Shown here piece after piece: positions 1 to 5,475 of a DNA stretch of 5,475 nt (position 1 is its first letter; each line of letters starts with the position of its first letter). The stretch covers positions 1,956 through 7,430 of the forward strand of contig DHAA01000131.1 in the NCBI GenBank assembly GCA_002397275.1. The letters are read 5' to 3'. The notes under the pieces are model-generated. The model was not told the DNA's origin and searched no databases. It saw nothing but the letters and a program-made list of their open reading frames with translations. A program made the translations under genes and the position numbers. This stretch comes from Thermacetogenium sp. UBA4966. GTDB lineage: Bacteria > Bacillota > DSM-12270 > Thermacetogeniales > Thermacetogeniaceae.

Positions 1-1775
1 TTGATCATGGCGAAGCGCGAGGCATTCCACACCTTGTTGGCAAAGTTCCTGGCGCCCTCCACCTTCTCCCAATAGAAGCGCAGGTCGTTCCCCGGGGTAT
101 TCCCTGTGAGCAGCGTAAAGCGCAGGGTATCCGCGCCGTACTTTTCGATGACCTCCAGCGGGTCAATGCCGTTGCGCAGCGACTTACTCATCTTGCGCCC
201 CTCGGCGTCCAGGATCAAGCCGTGGATAAACACCTCCGGGAAGGGCGCCTCCTGCATGAATTCCAGCCCCATGAAGATCATGCGCGCCACCCAGAAAAAG
301 ATAATATCCCTCCCGGTGACCAGCACAGAGGTGGGATAATAAAAATCCAGTTCTTTTGTTTTTTCCGGCCAGCCCATGGTGGAAAAAGGCCATAAAGCGG
401 AGCTGAACCAGGTATCCAGGACATCCGGGTCCTGCTCGAGATCAGCGCTGCCGCACTTGCCGCATGCTTGGGGGTCCTCTGAGGCGCAGATCACCTCTCC
501 GCACTCCCGGCAGTACCAGACCGGAATGCGGTGCCCCCACCACAGCTGGCGGGAGATACACCAGTCCTTAATATTCTCCAGCCAGTTGAGGTAGATCTTT
601 GTAAAGCGCTCCGGCACAAAGCGGACGCTTCCCTCTCTCACAGCCTGCATGGCTGGCTCCGCCAGCGGTTTCATGCGCACGAACCACTGTTCCGAGGCCA
701 GGGGTTCAATAGTGGTGCTGCAGCGGTAACAGTGGCCGACAGCATGTGAGTAATCATTTACTTTAACCAGCAGCCCCAGCTCTGAAAGATCCCGTACCAC
801 CCGGCGGCGCGCCTCTTCCCTCTCCATCCCGGCATAGCTGCCGGCCTCTGCGGTCAAAATCCCATCCTTACCGATGACCACAATCCCCGGCAGGTTGTGG
901 CGGCGCCCTATTTCAAAGTCCGCGGGGTCGTGGGCAGGGGTTATCTTCACCGCTCCGGTGCCGAAAGCCGGGTCCACCGCCTCATCCGCAACAACCGGAA
1001 TCCGGCGGTTGATCAGGGGGAGGATCACCTCTTTGCCGATCAGTTTGCTGTAGCGGCTGTCCTCAGGGTGAACAGCAACCCCGCTGTCGCCCATCATGGT
1101 TTCCGGGCGGGTTGTGGCCACAGTTATACAAGCGCCGCCCCCCTCCGCAGCGGGGTAGTTGACATAATACAGCTGGGCATCCTCATTCGTGTGTTCCACT
1201 TCGATATCAGAGATCGTCGTCCGGCATTTGGGGCACCAGTTGACCATATACCTGCCCTTGTAGATCAACCCCTTCTCATAGAGGCGCCGGAAAACCTCCC
1301 TCACGGCGCGGGAACAGCCGGCATCCATGGTGAAACGCTCCCTCTCCCAATCGCAGGAAACGCCCAATCTCTTGAGCTGGTTGATGATCTCACCGCCATA
1401 CTCTTCCTTCCAGGCCCAAACGCGCTCCAAAAACTTCTCACGCCCCAGGTCATACTTGTTCAGCCCCTCTTTGCTCAGCTGTTCTTCCACCCGGGCCTGA
1501 GTGGCTATTCCGGCGTGATCTGTGCCCGGCATCCACAGGGTATTGAGCCCCTGCATGCGCCGCCAGCGGATCAAAACATCCTGGATGGTGTTGTCCAGAG
1601 CATGCCCCAAGTGCAGGGAACCGGTAACATTGGGAGGGGGAATCACAATGCAAAAAGGCTCTCCCCCGTCATCCGGCTCCGCATGAAAATAATTATTCCG
1701 CATCCAGTAGGAGTACCACTTTTCCTCTACCCGGCGCGGATCGTATGTCTTTGGAATCAACTTATCTACAGCCAT
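1..1775 (-). CDS. valS: Valyl-tRNA synthetase, N-terminal two-thirds (partial, 3' end outside window)
   Basis: Cytoplasmic class I aminoacyl-tRNA synthetase that charges tRNA-Val with valine using ATP and hydrolyses mischarged Thr-tRNA-Val. The frame is open for 591 codons from an ATG to the left window edge; family members are about 880 residues, so the end of the anticodon-binding region and the C-terminal coiled coil are missing. Visible in order: the PPPNVTGSLHLGH signature (residues 46-58, containing the HIGH motif); CP1 editing-domain motifs TTRPETMMGD (221-230) and GTGAVKITPAHD (ending near 283); two complete cysteine pairs sets, C181/C184 with C349/C352 and C422/C425 with C438/C441, matching the zinc clusters known in bacterial ValRS; and KMSKS (528-532). 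The ATG is preceded by GGAGG with 4-nt spacing. The gene has its own promoter behind pstA. Identity is clear, and valine rather than isoleucine specificity is supported by the HLGH context and the editing motifs. Confidence 0.97.
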   Translation of the reverse strand, partial: MAVDKLIPKTYDPRRVEEKWYSYWMRNNYFHAEPDDGGEPFCIVIPPPNVTGSLHLGHALDNTIQDVLIRWRRMQGLNTLWMPGTDHAGIATQARVEEQLSKEGLNKYDLGREKFLERVWAWKEEYGGEIINQLKRLGVSCDWERERFTMDAGCSRAVREVFRRLYEKGLIYKGRYMVNWCPKCRTTISDIEVEHTNEDAQLYYVNYPAAEGGGACITVATTRPETMMGDSGVAVHPEDSRYSKLIGKEVILPLINRRIPVVADEAVDPAFGTGAVKITPAHDPADFEIGRRHNLPGIVVIGKDGILTAEAGSYAGMEREEARRRVVRDLSELGLLVKVNDYSHAVGHCYRCSTTIEPLASEQWFVRMKPLAEPAMQAVREGSVRFVPERFTKIYLNWLENIKDWCISRQLWWGHRIPVWYCRECGEVICASEDPQACGKCGSADLEQDPDVLDTWFSSALWPFSTMGWPEKTKELDFYYPTSVLVTGRDIIFFWVARMIFMGLEFMQEAPFPEVFIHGLILDAEGRKMSKSLRNGIDPLEVIEKYGADTLRFTLLTGNTPGNDLRFYWEKVEGARNFANKVWNASRFAMI

Positions 1776-1779
1776 TTTG

Positions 1780-1787
1780 CCTCCCTC
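1780..1787 (-). promoter_or_regulatory. valS ribosome binding site
   Basis: GAGGGAGG lies 4 nt upstream of the valS ATG on the minus strand. It fixes the start codon at position 1775. Confidence 0.8.
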
Positions 1788-1832
1788 AGCCGCATCGCTC
1801 ACAGTATGCCTTTAACTCTCAGTTTATGTTCA

Positions 1833-1862
1833 ATTGTACGTTTTTACCGCAGCGTTTGTCAA
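1833..1862 (-). promoter_or_regulatory. Vegetative (sigma-70/sigma-A type) promoter of valS
   Basis: On the minus strand there is a perfect -35 hexamer TTGACA (1862-1857), an 18-nt spacer and a -10 hexamer TACAAT (1838-1833, five of six matches to TATAAT). Transcription should start near 1826, giving a leader of about 50 nt. The -35 box begins 7 nt after the pstA stop codon. The leader is too short for a T-box riboswitch, so valS expression appears constitutive from this promoter, possibly topped up by read-through from pstA. Confidence 0.75.
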
Positions 1863-1869
1863 CGTTGAT

Positions 1870-2718
1870 CTACTGAGCGCCGGCCATCCGCTTGAACAGA
1901 CGCTGTACCAGGTAGTAGCCGCCCAGGTTGAGCAAGAGGATCACCAGCACCAGGACAGCGGCTGCGGCAAAGGCGACGGAAAATTCACCGGTTTCCATAG
2001 CCACCAGGTAGAGGTGCATGGAGAGGGTGCGCGCAGGGCTGAAAATAGATGTGGGGATCAGCAGAGAACCGCCCAGAGTGAGCAGCAAAGCCGCGGTCTC
2101 GCCGATCACACGGCCTATACCCAGGAGAGAGGCTGTAAAAATCCCCGGCAGAGCGCTGGGCAGAACCACATGCATCACCGTATCCCACTTGCTGACTCCC
2201 AAAGCCTGGCTCCCCTCCCGGTAAGACCTGGGTATGGAATGCAGCGTTTCCTCCGTAACCCGGATAATAATGGGCAGAATCATGCAGAAAGCGGTGAGGG
2301 AACCGGAAAGGATCGACCAACCACCGGTCAGCGGCCGCAAAAAAACAACAAAAAATGAGAAACCGAAAAGCCCAATCACTATCGAGGGGATACCTGCCAG
2401 GGCGTCTGTGAAGAACCTAATCATACGTACTAAAGGACCCTCGTGGGTGAATTCGGAGAGGTAAACAGCCGCCCCCACACCCACCGGCATCGCCAGGATC
2501 ATAGTGAGCAGAGTGAAGTAGACGGTTCCGAGCAGAGGAGAAAAAATCCCCCCTGCGCTCCCCATCTTGCGCGGGTTTTCCAGAAAAAAAGAGACGCTTA
2601 GCTTTCCCAGGCCGCGCACCATGATATAACCGATGATCAGAACCAAAAAAGATACCGTGAGCAAAGCGGCGCACCAGATAAACCATTTGGCCAGCTTTTC
2701 CTGAAGCGGCACAGTCAT
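1870..2718 (-). CDS. pstA: Phosphate ABC transporter, permease subunit PstA
   Basis: Integral membrane subunit that pairs with PstC to form the phosphate channel of the PstSCAB importer. The 282-residue length is typical. A first hydrophobic segment spans about residues 12-34, followed by several more (about 62-88, 105-127, 136-153, 193-224 and 248-274), consistent with six membrane spans. The EAA-type loop that contacts the ATPase is clear at 168-192, beginning EGSQALGVSKWDTV and ending LPSALPG, followed by the family motif GRVIGETAALL. PTSIFSPARTLS near 222-233 is also shared with PstC. Its ATG overlaps the pstC stop codon in an ATGA arrangement (2715-2718), which implies translational coupling and equal output of the two permease subunits. 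AGGAAGGGGG lies 10 nt upstream of the ATG. The stop is TAG, and no terminator is visible before the valS promoter. Confidence 0.96.
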   Translation of the reverse strand: MTVPLQEKLAKWFIWCAALLTVSFLVLIIGYIMVRGLGKLSVSFFLENPRKMGSAGGIFSPLLGTVYFTLLTMILAMPVGVGAAVYLSEFTHEGPLVRMIRFFTDALAGIPSIVIGLFGFSFFVVFLRPLTGGWSILSGSLTAFCMILPIIIRVTEETLHSIPRSYREGSQALGVSKWDTVMHVVLPSALPGIFTASLLGIGRVIGETAALLLTLGGSLLIPTSIFSPARTLSMHLYLVAMETGEFSVAFAAAAVLVLVILLLNLGGYYLVQRLFKRMAGAQ

Positions 2719-3608
2719 CGGTCGTTTGCCCCCTTCCTGGCGATAAGCAGCGCAATACCGTTCAAGATCATGATAACGAGAAAGAGCACGACCCCTGTGG
2801 CGAAAAGCGCCTGGGCGTGCTCTCCGGAAGCATAAGACATCTCCAGTCCAATATTACCGCTCAGTGTGCGCACCGGTGAAAAGATAGAAGTGGGAAGAGC
2901 AGCGGCGTTGCCTGCAACCATAAGAATAGCCATAGTCTCACCGATCGCCCTGCCCATTCCCAGCACCACGCTGGCCATAATCCCGGTGCGGGCAGCGGGA
3001 AGAATATTATGGTAGACAGTCTGCCAGTGATGCACCCCCAGGGCATAGGAACCCTCTTTATATGCTTGCGGCACCGCCCGCAGAGCGTCTTCGGAAACGC
3101 TCACAATCGTAGGCAGGATCATGATTCCCAGAACTAGAGAGGCGGTCAAAATGCCGTAACCCGCCTTCATCTCCGGGGCCAGCAGATTGCCGAACCAATT
3201 CACCGCAATATAGCGCACCAGAGGAACAATAACCGTCATCCCGAATAAACCGTATACTACGGAAGGAATCCCTGCCAGCAGTTCTACCGCTCGCCGCGTC
3301 CACAACGCTATTATCCCCGGCGCATACTCTGCCAGAAAAATAGCTGTGGTTACGCCAAGCGGAACGCCGATAACCAAAGCGCCCAGGGTTATAGCCAAAG
3401 TACCGGCGACCATCGGCAAGATACCGAAAACGCCCTCCCCGGGCAGCCAATCCCGTCCGGTGAGAAAGCTGAAGAATCCTGTTTTCGTCAACAGGGGATA
3501 GCCTTGAATGAAAACAAACAATCCCACCAGAACAACTACCAGGATGGACGCCAGGGCACACAACAGAAGCAACTTCGAATAAAAGCTCTCTTTCAGCGAT
3601 GTACGAAT
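2715..3608 (-). CDS. pstC: Phosphate ABC transporter, permease subunit PstC (probable ATT start)
   Basis: Membrane partner of PstA in the PstSCAB phosphate importer. With the start chosen here it has 297 residues. The first membrane span is about residues 13-35; the ATPase-contacting EAA loop starts at E185 (EGSYALGVHHWQTV) and is followed by LPAARTGI and GMGRAIGETMAILM; PTSIFSPVRTLS resembles the PstA motif. The start is unusual. No ATG or GTG lies in this frame between the in-frame TAG (3617-3615) and the first membrane span. ATT at 3608 follows GGGGGAGG by 9 nt and gives a basic N-terminus (RTSLKESFYSK) like that of other PstC proteins. The conventional alternative is TTG at 3572 (285 residues), which starts inside the first span and has only a weak, distant ribosome site. 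Function is certain; the start is not. The stop overlaps the pstA ATG. Confidence 0.93.
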   Translation of the reverse strand: MRTSLKESFYSKLLLLCALASILVVVLVGLFVFIQGYPLLTKTGFFSFLTGRDWLPGEGVFGILPMVAGTLAITLGALVIGVPLGVTTAIFLAEYAPGIIALWTRRAVELLAGIPSVVYGLFGMTVIVPLVRYIAVNWFGNLLAPEMKAGYGILTASLVLGIMILPTIVSVSEDALRAVPQAYKEGSYALGVHHWQTVYHNILPAARTGIMASVVLGMGRAIGETMAILMVAGNAAALPTSIFSPVRTLSGNIGLEMSYASGEHAQALFATGVVLFLVIMILNGIALLIARKGANDR

Positions 3609-3617
3609 AGGAAACTA

Positions 3618-3625
3618 CCTCCCCC
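3618..3625 (-). promoter_or_regulatory. pstC ribosome binding site
   Basis: GGGGGAGG on the minus strand is the only strong ribosome site ahead of pstC. It lies 9 nt before ATT (3608) and 45 nt before TTG (3572), so it supports the upstream start. An ATG overlaps it (3627-3625), but that ATG is in a different frame from pstC. Confidence 0.65.
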
Positions 3626-3629
3626 ATTC

Positions 3630-3658
3630 CCCTCTGGCGCCGGGCGCTCCGGCGAGGG
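3630..3658 (-). terminator. Stable hairpin between pstS and pstC (likely 3' stabiliser or partial attenuator)
   Basis: In the transcript, CGCCGG (3654-3649), a 5-nt loop and CCGGCG (3643-3638) form a perfect 6-bp GC stem. It can be extended by CCCT/AGGG across a 4-nt bulge. The hairpin begins 3 nt after the pstS stop. There is no U-tract, so it is unlikely to be a full intrinsic terminator. By analogy with binding-protein genes of other ABC operons, such as the malE-malF region, it may protect the pstS mRNA 3' end and let PstS be made in excess over the permease. That role is inferred. Confidence 0.55.
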
Positions 3659-3661
3659 ATG

Positions 3662-4486
3662 TCAGTCGTCTGCAACCGGTATAAAATTTTGTCCGACAAT
3701 CTGTTGCCCACCCGGGCTGAGAACAAAATCGATATAGCTTTTAGTCTTTCCCTGAGGCTGCTCCCTGGTCAGATAGAAAAAGTAGCGCGCTAATCTATAG
3801 GAACCATTTTTAATTGTTCCGCTTTCAGGCGAAACGCCGTCCACCGCCAGCGCCTTGACACTGTCGTTGACATTACCCAGCGATATATAAGCGAGGGCCT
3901 GCGGATCCCCGGCGACGGCGGCGCGCAGAGAACCGGTGGTATTCTGGACTCCCGTCTTGCCGCTGATTTTGGCGCCCTGCATCACCAGATCTTCAAATGC
4001 GCCGCGGGTTCCCGACCCCTCCTCCCGGGTGAAGGCATTGATAATCCCGTCCTTCCCCCCGACTTCACTCCAGTTGCCGATCTCTCCACTGTAGATGCGG
4101 CGCGCCTGTTCCAGGGTCAGGTTGTCCACATGGTTCTCCGGGTTGACTACCAGAGCGATCCCGTCGATAGCGATCGGGGTCGCCACCAGACCATCTTTCT
4201 CATCACTTTTCAGTTCCCGGGAGGATGCTGCGATATCCGCGGTTCCATCCTGAATCGCCTTGATCCCCGCGCTGGAACCCCCGCCCGCTACATTGACGGT
4301 GATCCCCGGGTTTTTCTCCATAAAAGCGTTGGCCAGTTCCTCTGAAAGAGGCTGAACCGAGGAAGAACCGGCGATATTGATCGTATTTGCCGGATCGGCG
4401 GGGGCACAGCCTCCCGCCAGGAGCACCGCGAGCAAGCTGACGAGCAGTATCCTAACCCTACCGGATCCCGTTAATCTATAAATCAT
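3662..4486 (-). CDS. pstS: Phosphate ABC transporter, substrate-binding lipoprotein PstS
   Basis: Extracytoplasmic receptor that binds inorganic phosphate and delivers it to PstC/PstA. With the ATG start it has 274 residues. A lipoprotein signal peptide is visible: a basic n-region (RLTGSGRVR), a hydrophobic stretch at residues 13-24 and a lipobox ending LLAGGC, with C27 the predicted lipidated residue. This implies membrane anchoring, as in Gram-positive bacteria. Phosphate-pocket motifs follow: AGSSSVQP (39-46), GGGSSAGIKAIQDGTADIA (68-86, with D84), IDGIALVVNP (107-116) and TREEGSGTR (153-161). The ATG at 4486 is preferred: AGGGG lies 7 nt upstream and the signal peptide starts cleanly. 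An in-frame TTG at 4525 would add 13 charged residues. It lies 214 nt after phoU and heads the pstS-pstC-pstA unit, behind a candidate Pho operator. Confidence 0.96.
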   Translation of the reverse strand: MIYRLTGSGRVRILLVSLLAVLLAGGCAPADPANTINIAGSSSVQPLSEELANAFMEKNPGITVNVAGGGSSAGIKAIQDGTADIAASSRELKSDEKDGLVATPIAIDGIALVVNPENHVDNLTLEQARRIYSGEIGNWSEVGGKDGIINAFTREEGSGTRGAFEDLVMQGAKISGKTGVQNTTGSLRAAVAGDPQALAYISLGNVNDSVKALAVDGVSPESGTIKNGSYRLARYFFYLTREQPQGKTKSYIDFVLSPGGQQIVGQNFIPVADD

Positions 4487-4511
4487 TCCCAAACCCCTAT
4501 CCCACTCTCGC

Positions 4512-4553
4512 TGCCGGTGTGGCAAAGGGATCGTCCCCGCCTCCCACTCGGCA
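4512..4553 (-). promoter_or_regulatory. Structured 5' leader of pstS
   Basis: In the transcript TGCCG (4553-4549) can pair with CGGCA (4516-4512), GTGG with CCAC just inside, and GGGA with TCCC around a CGA loop at the tip. The structure ends about 25 nt before the pstS ATG and leaves the ribosome site free. It may stabilise the mRNA or be incidental in GC-rich sequence. It matches no riboswitch I recognise. Confidence 0.35.
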
Positions 4554-4578
4554 CAGCTTCGTAAGTTTCGCGCTTTTT

Positions 4579-4589
4579 ATCTTAGTGTA
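4579..4589 (-). promoter_or_regulatory. Candidate -10 region of the pstS promoter
   Basis: Two overlapping -10-like hexamers lie downstream of the TTAAT repeats: TACACT (4589-4584) and TAAGAT (4584-4579). No consensus -35 lies at proper spacing from either; TTGACC nearby is too close. Activator-dependent Pho promoters usually lack a good -35, with the Pho box taking its place, and the layout fits that. The exact hexamer is uncertain. Confidence 0.4.
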
Positions 4590-4598
4590 TTGGTCAAA

Positions 4599-4626
4599 GA
4601 TTAAGGGAATATTAATCAGGGATTAA
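4599..4626 (-). promoter_or_regulatory. Candidate Pho box: three TTAAT repeats with 11-bp period
   Basis: On the minus strand TTAAT occurs at 4626-4622, 4615-4611 and 4604-4600, exactly 11 bp apart; a degenerate CCAAT follows at 4593-4589 in the same phase. Two copies extend to TTAATC. Response regulators of the PhoB/PhoP family bind direct repeats with an 11-bp period, and the Gram-positive PhoP half-site is TTAACA-like, so this is a strong positional candidate upstream of pstS. Because TTAA is self-complementary, the same bases also form inverted repeats (TTAATC-CCT-GATTAA), so a different dimeric regulator is not excluded. Confidence 0.6.
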
Positions 4627-4641
4627 TTTTCGTCGCGTGAA

Positions 4642-4669
4642 AGGGTCCGACAGCTTCTTGCCGGACCCT
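4642..4669 (-). terminator. Hairpin downstream of phoU, probable terminator of pstB-phoU
   Basis: AGGGTCCGGCA and TGTCGGACCCT form an 11-bp stem (one G-U pair) around the 6-nt loop AGAAGC, starting about 31 nt after the phoU stop. The stem is strong but is followed only by TTCACG, so the U-tract is poor and termination may be incomplete. It lies just upstream of the candidate Pho box, which fits a boundary between two transcription units. Confidence 0.6.
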
Positions 4670-4700
4670 CGTCTCTCACCGCCCTCATCGAGCCTCACGT

Positions 4701-5357
4701 TCAGAGGTTAAGGTCCTTGCGTTCGCCCTTGACCATATAGTAAACCGATTCACCCACATTTGTGGCGTGATCGGCGATTCTCTCCAGATAACGAGCAACA
4801 AAAAGAAGCTGTGCGGACTGCTTGATAGTGTGGGGGTCGGCCATCATGATAACCATAAGCTCCCTGAAAACCTGGTTATACAGATCATCAACTTCATGGT
4901 CATAATCGATCAAACAGAGCACCTGCTCCGGTTCCTCGTGCACATAAGCATCCAAGCTGACCCTGGTCATCGTCTGGGTGATCTGCATCATGCGCGGTAT
5001 ATCAATGAGCGGCTTGATCAGCGGCTGCCCGGAAATGCGGAGAGTCACCTTGGCAATATCGCCGGCCAGGTCCGCCATGCGCTCCAGGTCGGTGATGATC
5101 TTGATCGCCGTGGTGATCACCCGCAGATCCCTGGCCATCGGCTGCTGCAAGGCGAGAAGCGTTATGCAGCAGTCCTCGATCTCCACCATAAAATCATCGA
5201 TGGCGTCATCCCCGTCGATCACCTTTTGGGCCAGTTCATCATCCCGCTCTTTAAGCGACTTGACGGCATGGTAGATCGCTTCTTCCACCATGGTCCCCAT
5301 CTTCAAAACATTTTCTTTCAGCTCGGCGAGCTGCTCATTATAGGATTTTCTAGCCAC
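4701..5357 (-). CDS. phoU: Phosphate-specific transport system accessory protein PhoU
   Basis: Cytoplasmic regulator that, in studied bacteria, links the Pst transporter to the PhoR-type sensor kinase and restrains the Pho response when phosphate is plentiful. The 218 residues form the usual two tandem PhoU helical repeats. Each carries the metal-binding ExxxDxxxD/N signature: E92-D96-D100 in DLERMADLAGD and E192-D196-N200 in YLERIADHATN. The first repeat also has GDDAIDDFMVEIED (49-62). The start chosen is GTG at 5357, 7 nt after GGGAGG and giving MARKSYNEQLAELK, a normal PhoU N-terminus. An in-frame extension to 5450 exists but would overlap the end of pstB and adds a basic, unrelated tail. 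The gene begins 19 nt after the pstB stop, so the two are surely cotranscribed. No sensor kinase or response regulator is in the window. Confidence 0.96.
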   Translation of the reverse strand: MARKSYNEQLAELKENVLKMGTMVEEAIYHAVKSLKERDDELAQKVIDGDDAIDDFMVEIEDCCITLLALQQPMARDLRVITTAIKIITDLERMADLAGDIAKVTLRISGQPLIKPLIDIPRMMQITQTMTRVSLDAYVHEEPEQVLCLIDYDHEVDDLYNQVFRELMVIMMADPHTIKQSAQLLFVARYLERIADHATNVGESVYYMVKGERKDLNL

Positions 5358-5364
5358 CGCCCTT

Positions 5365-5370
5365 CCTCCC
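5365..5370 (-). promoter_or_regulatory. phoU ribosome binding site
   Basis: GGGAGG on the minus strand lies 7 nt before GTG (5357) in the short pstB-phoU gap. It settles the phoU start over the longer upstream extension. Confidence 0.75.
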
Positions 5371-5376
5371 TTCCTT

Positions 5377-5475
5377 TTAGCCAAAACGGCCGGTGATATA
5401 GCCCTCGGTCTCCTTCCTGGAGGGGTTGGTAAAAAGCTTATCGGTTTCACCGAATTCGATCAGCGATCCATTCAG
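5377..5475 (-). CDS. pstB: Phosphate ABC transporter ATPase PstB, C-terminal 32 residues (partial, 5' end outside window)
   Basis: Only the end of the gene is present. The frame read from the right edge gives NGSLIEFGETDKLF followed by TNPSRKETEGYITGRFG and a TAA stop. This is the distinctive PstB tail, whose family form is GxLVEFGxTxxIFTNPxxxxTExYITGRFG; other ABC ATPases do not end this way. PstB hydrolyses ATP on the cytoplasmic face to drive phosphate import through PstC/PstA. The Walker and signature motifs lie outside the window. It sits 19 nt upstream of phoU, the usual pstB-phoU pairing, but here this pair precedes pstS rather than following pstA. Confidence 0.92.
   Translation of the reverse strand: MNGSLIEFGETDKLFTNPSRKETEGYITGRFG

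Noticed and set aside
1776..1830. T-box riboswitch in the valS leader
   Set aside because: The leader from the predicted transcript start is only about 50 nt, too short for a T-box, and no terminator/antiterminator pair is visible.
897..1868. 323-codon open frame on the plus strand
   Set aside because: It is antisense to valS, whose frame carries all synthetase motifs. The translation has no recognisable domain and it runs across the valS promoter.
1834..2358. 174-codon open frame on the plus strand
   Set aside because: Antisense to pstA, very rich in Gln, His and Gly with low complexity, and it has no convincing ribosome site.
3058..3726. 222-codon minus-strand frame overlapping pstS end and pstC
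   Set aside because: It is out of frame with pstC, has a charged Arg/Ser-rich translation with no family match, and only shares the pstC ribosome site region. I considered that its ATG at 3627 might be the true pstC start joined by a frameshift, but the pstC frame already looks homologous just after the ATT, so no frameshift is required.
4487..4525. Upstream TTG start for pstS
   Set aside because: It would put 13 charged residues ahead of a complete lipoprotein signal peptide, and the nearest GGGAGG is about 14 nt or more away. The ATG at 4486 is better.
4767..5396. 209-codon open frame on the plus strand
   Set aside because: It lies antisense to phoU and mirrors its codons (many His, Leu and Asp). 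It has no domain of its own.
5358..5450. N-terminal extension of phoU by 31 codons
   Set aside because: It would overlap the end of pstB, adds a Pro/Arg-rich tail foreign to PhoU, and is contradicted by the GGGAGG site before GTG 5357.

Overview
The window holds most of a high-affinity phosphate transport (Pst) locus followed by a valyl-tRNA synthetase gene. All real genes lie on the minus strand, so transcription runs from the right edge to the left. In that order they are: the last 32 codons of pstB (ATPase), phoU (regulator), a 214-nt gap, pstS (phosphate-binding lipoprotein), pstC and pstA (permease subunits), a 94-nt gap, and the first 591 codons of valS, which runs off the left edge. 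No stretch over 300 nt lacks a gene. I found no tRNA, rRNA, CRISPR array, insertion sequence or attachment site.

PstS captures phosphate outside the membrane, PstC and PstA form the membrane channel, PstB powers it with ATP, and PhoU links transporter activity to the Pho two-component response. The gene order is permuted: pstB-phoU comes before pstS-pstC-pstA rather than after it. The gap between the two blocks contains a hairpin behind phoU, three TTAAT repeats at exact 11-bp spacing (a good candidate Pho-box operator), a weak -10 region and a structured pstS leader. pstS-pstC-pstA is therefore probably its own Pho-controlled transcription unit. A stable hairpin separates pstS from pstC, and pstC and pstA overlap by four bases (ATGA). 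valS has a near-consensus vegetative promoter starting only 7 nt after the pstA stop codon, with no visible terminator between them.

Organism: the PstS lipoprotein signal, strong GGAGG-type ribosome binding sites, consensus TTGACA/TACAAT promoter, GTG start and moderately GC-rich sequence (not counted) suggest a Gram-positive bacterium, perhaps a Clostridia-like Firmicute. This is inference, and nothing here fixes the genus.

I see no wholly new system. The points most worth a second look are the apparent ATT start codon of pstC, the 11-bp-phased operator, the permuted operon order, and the close packing of valS behind pstA.
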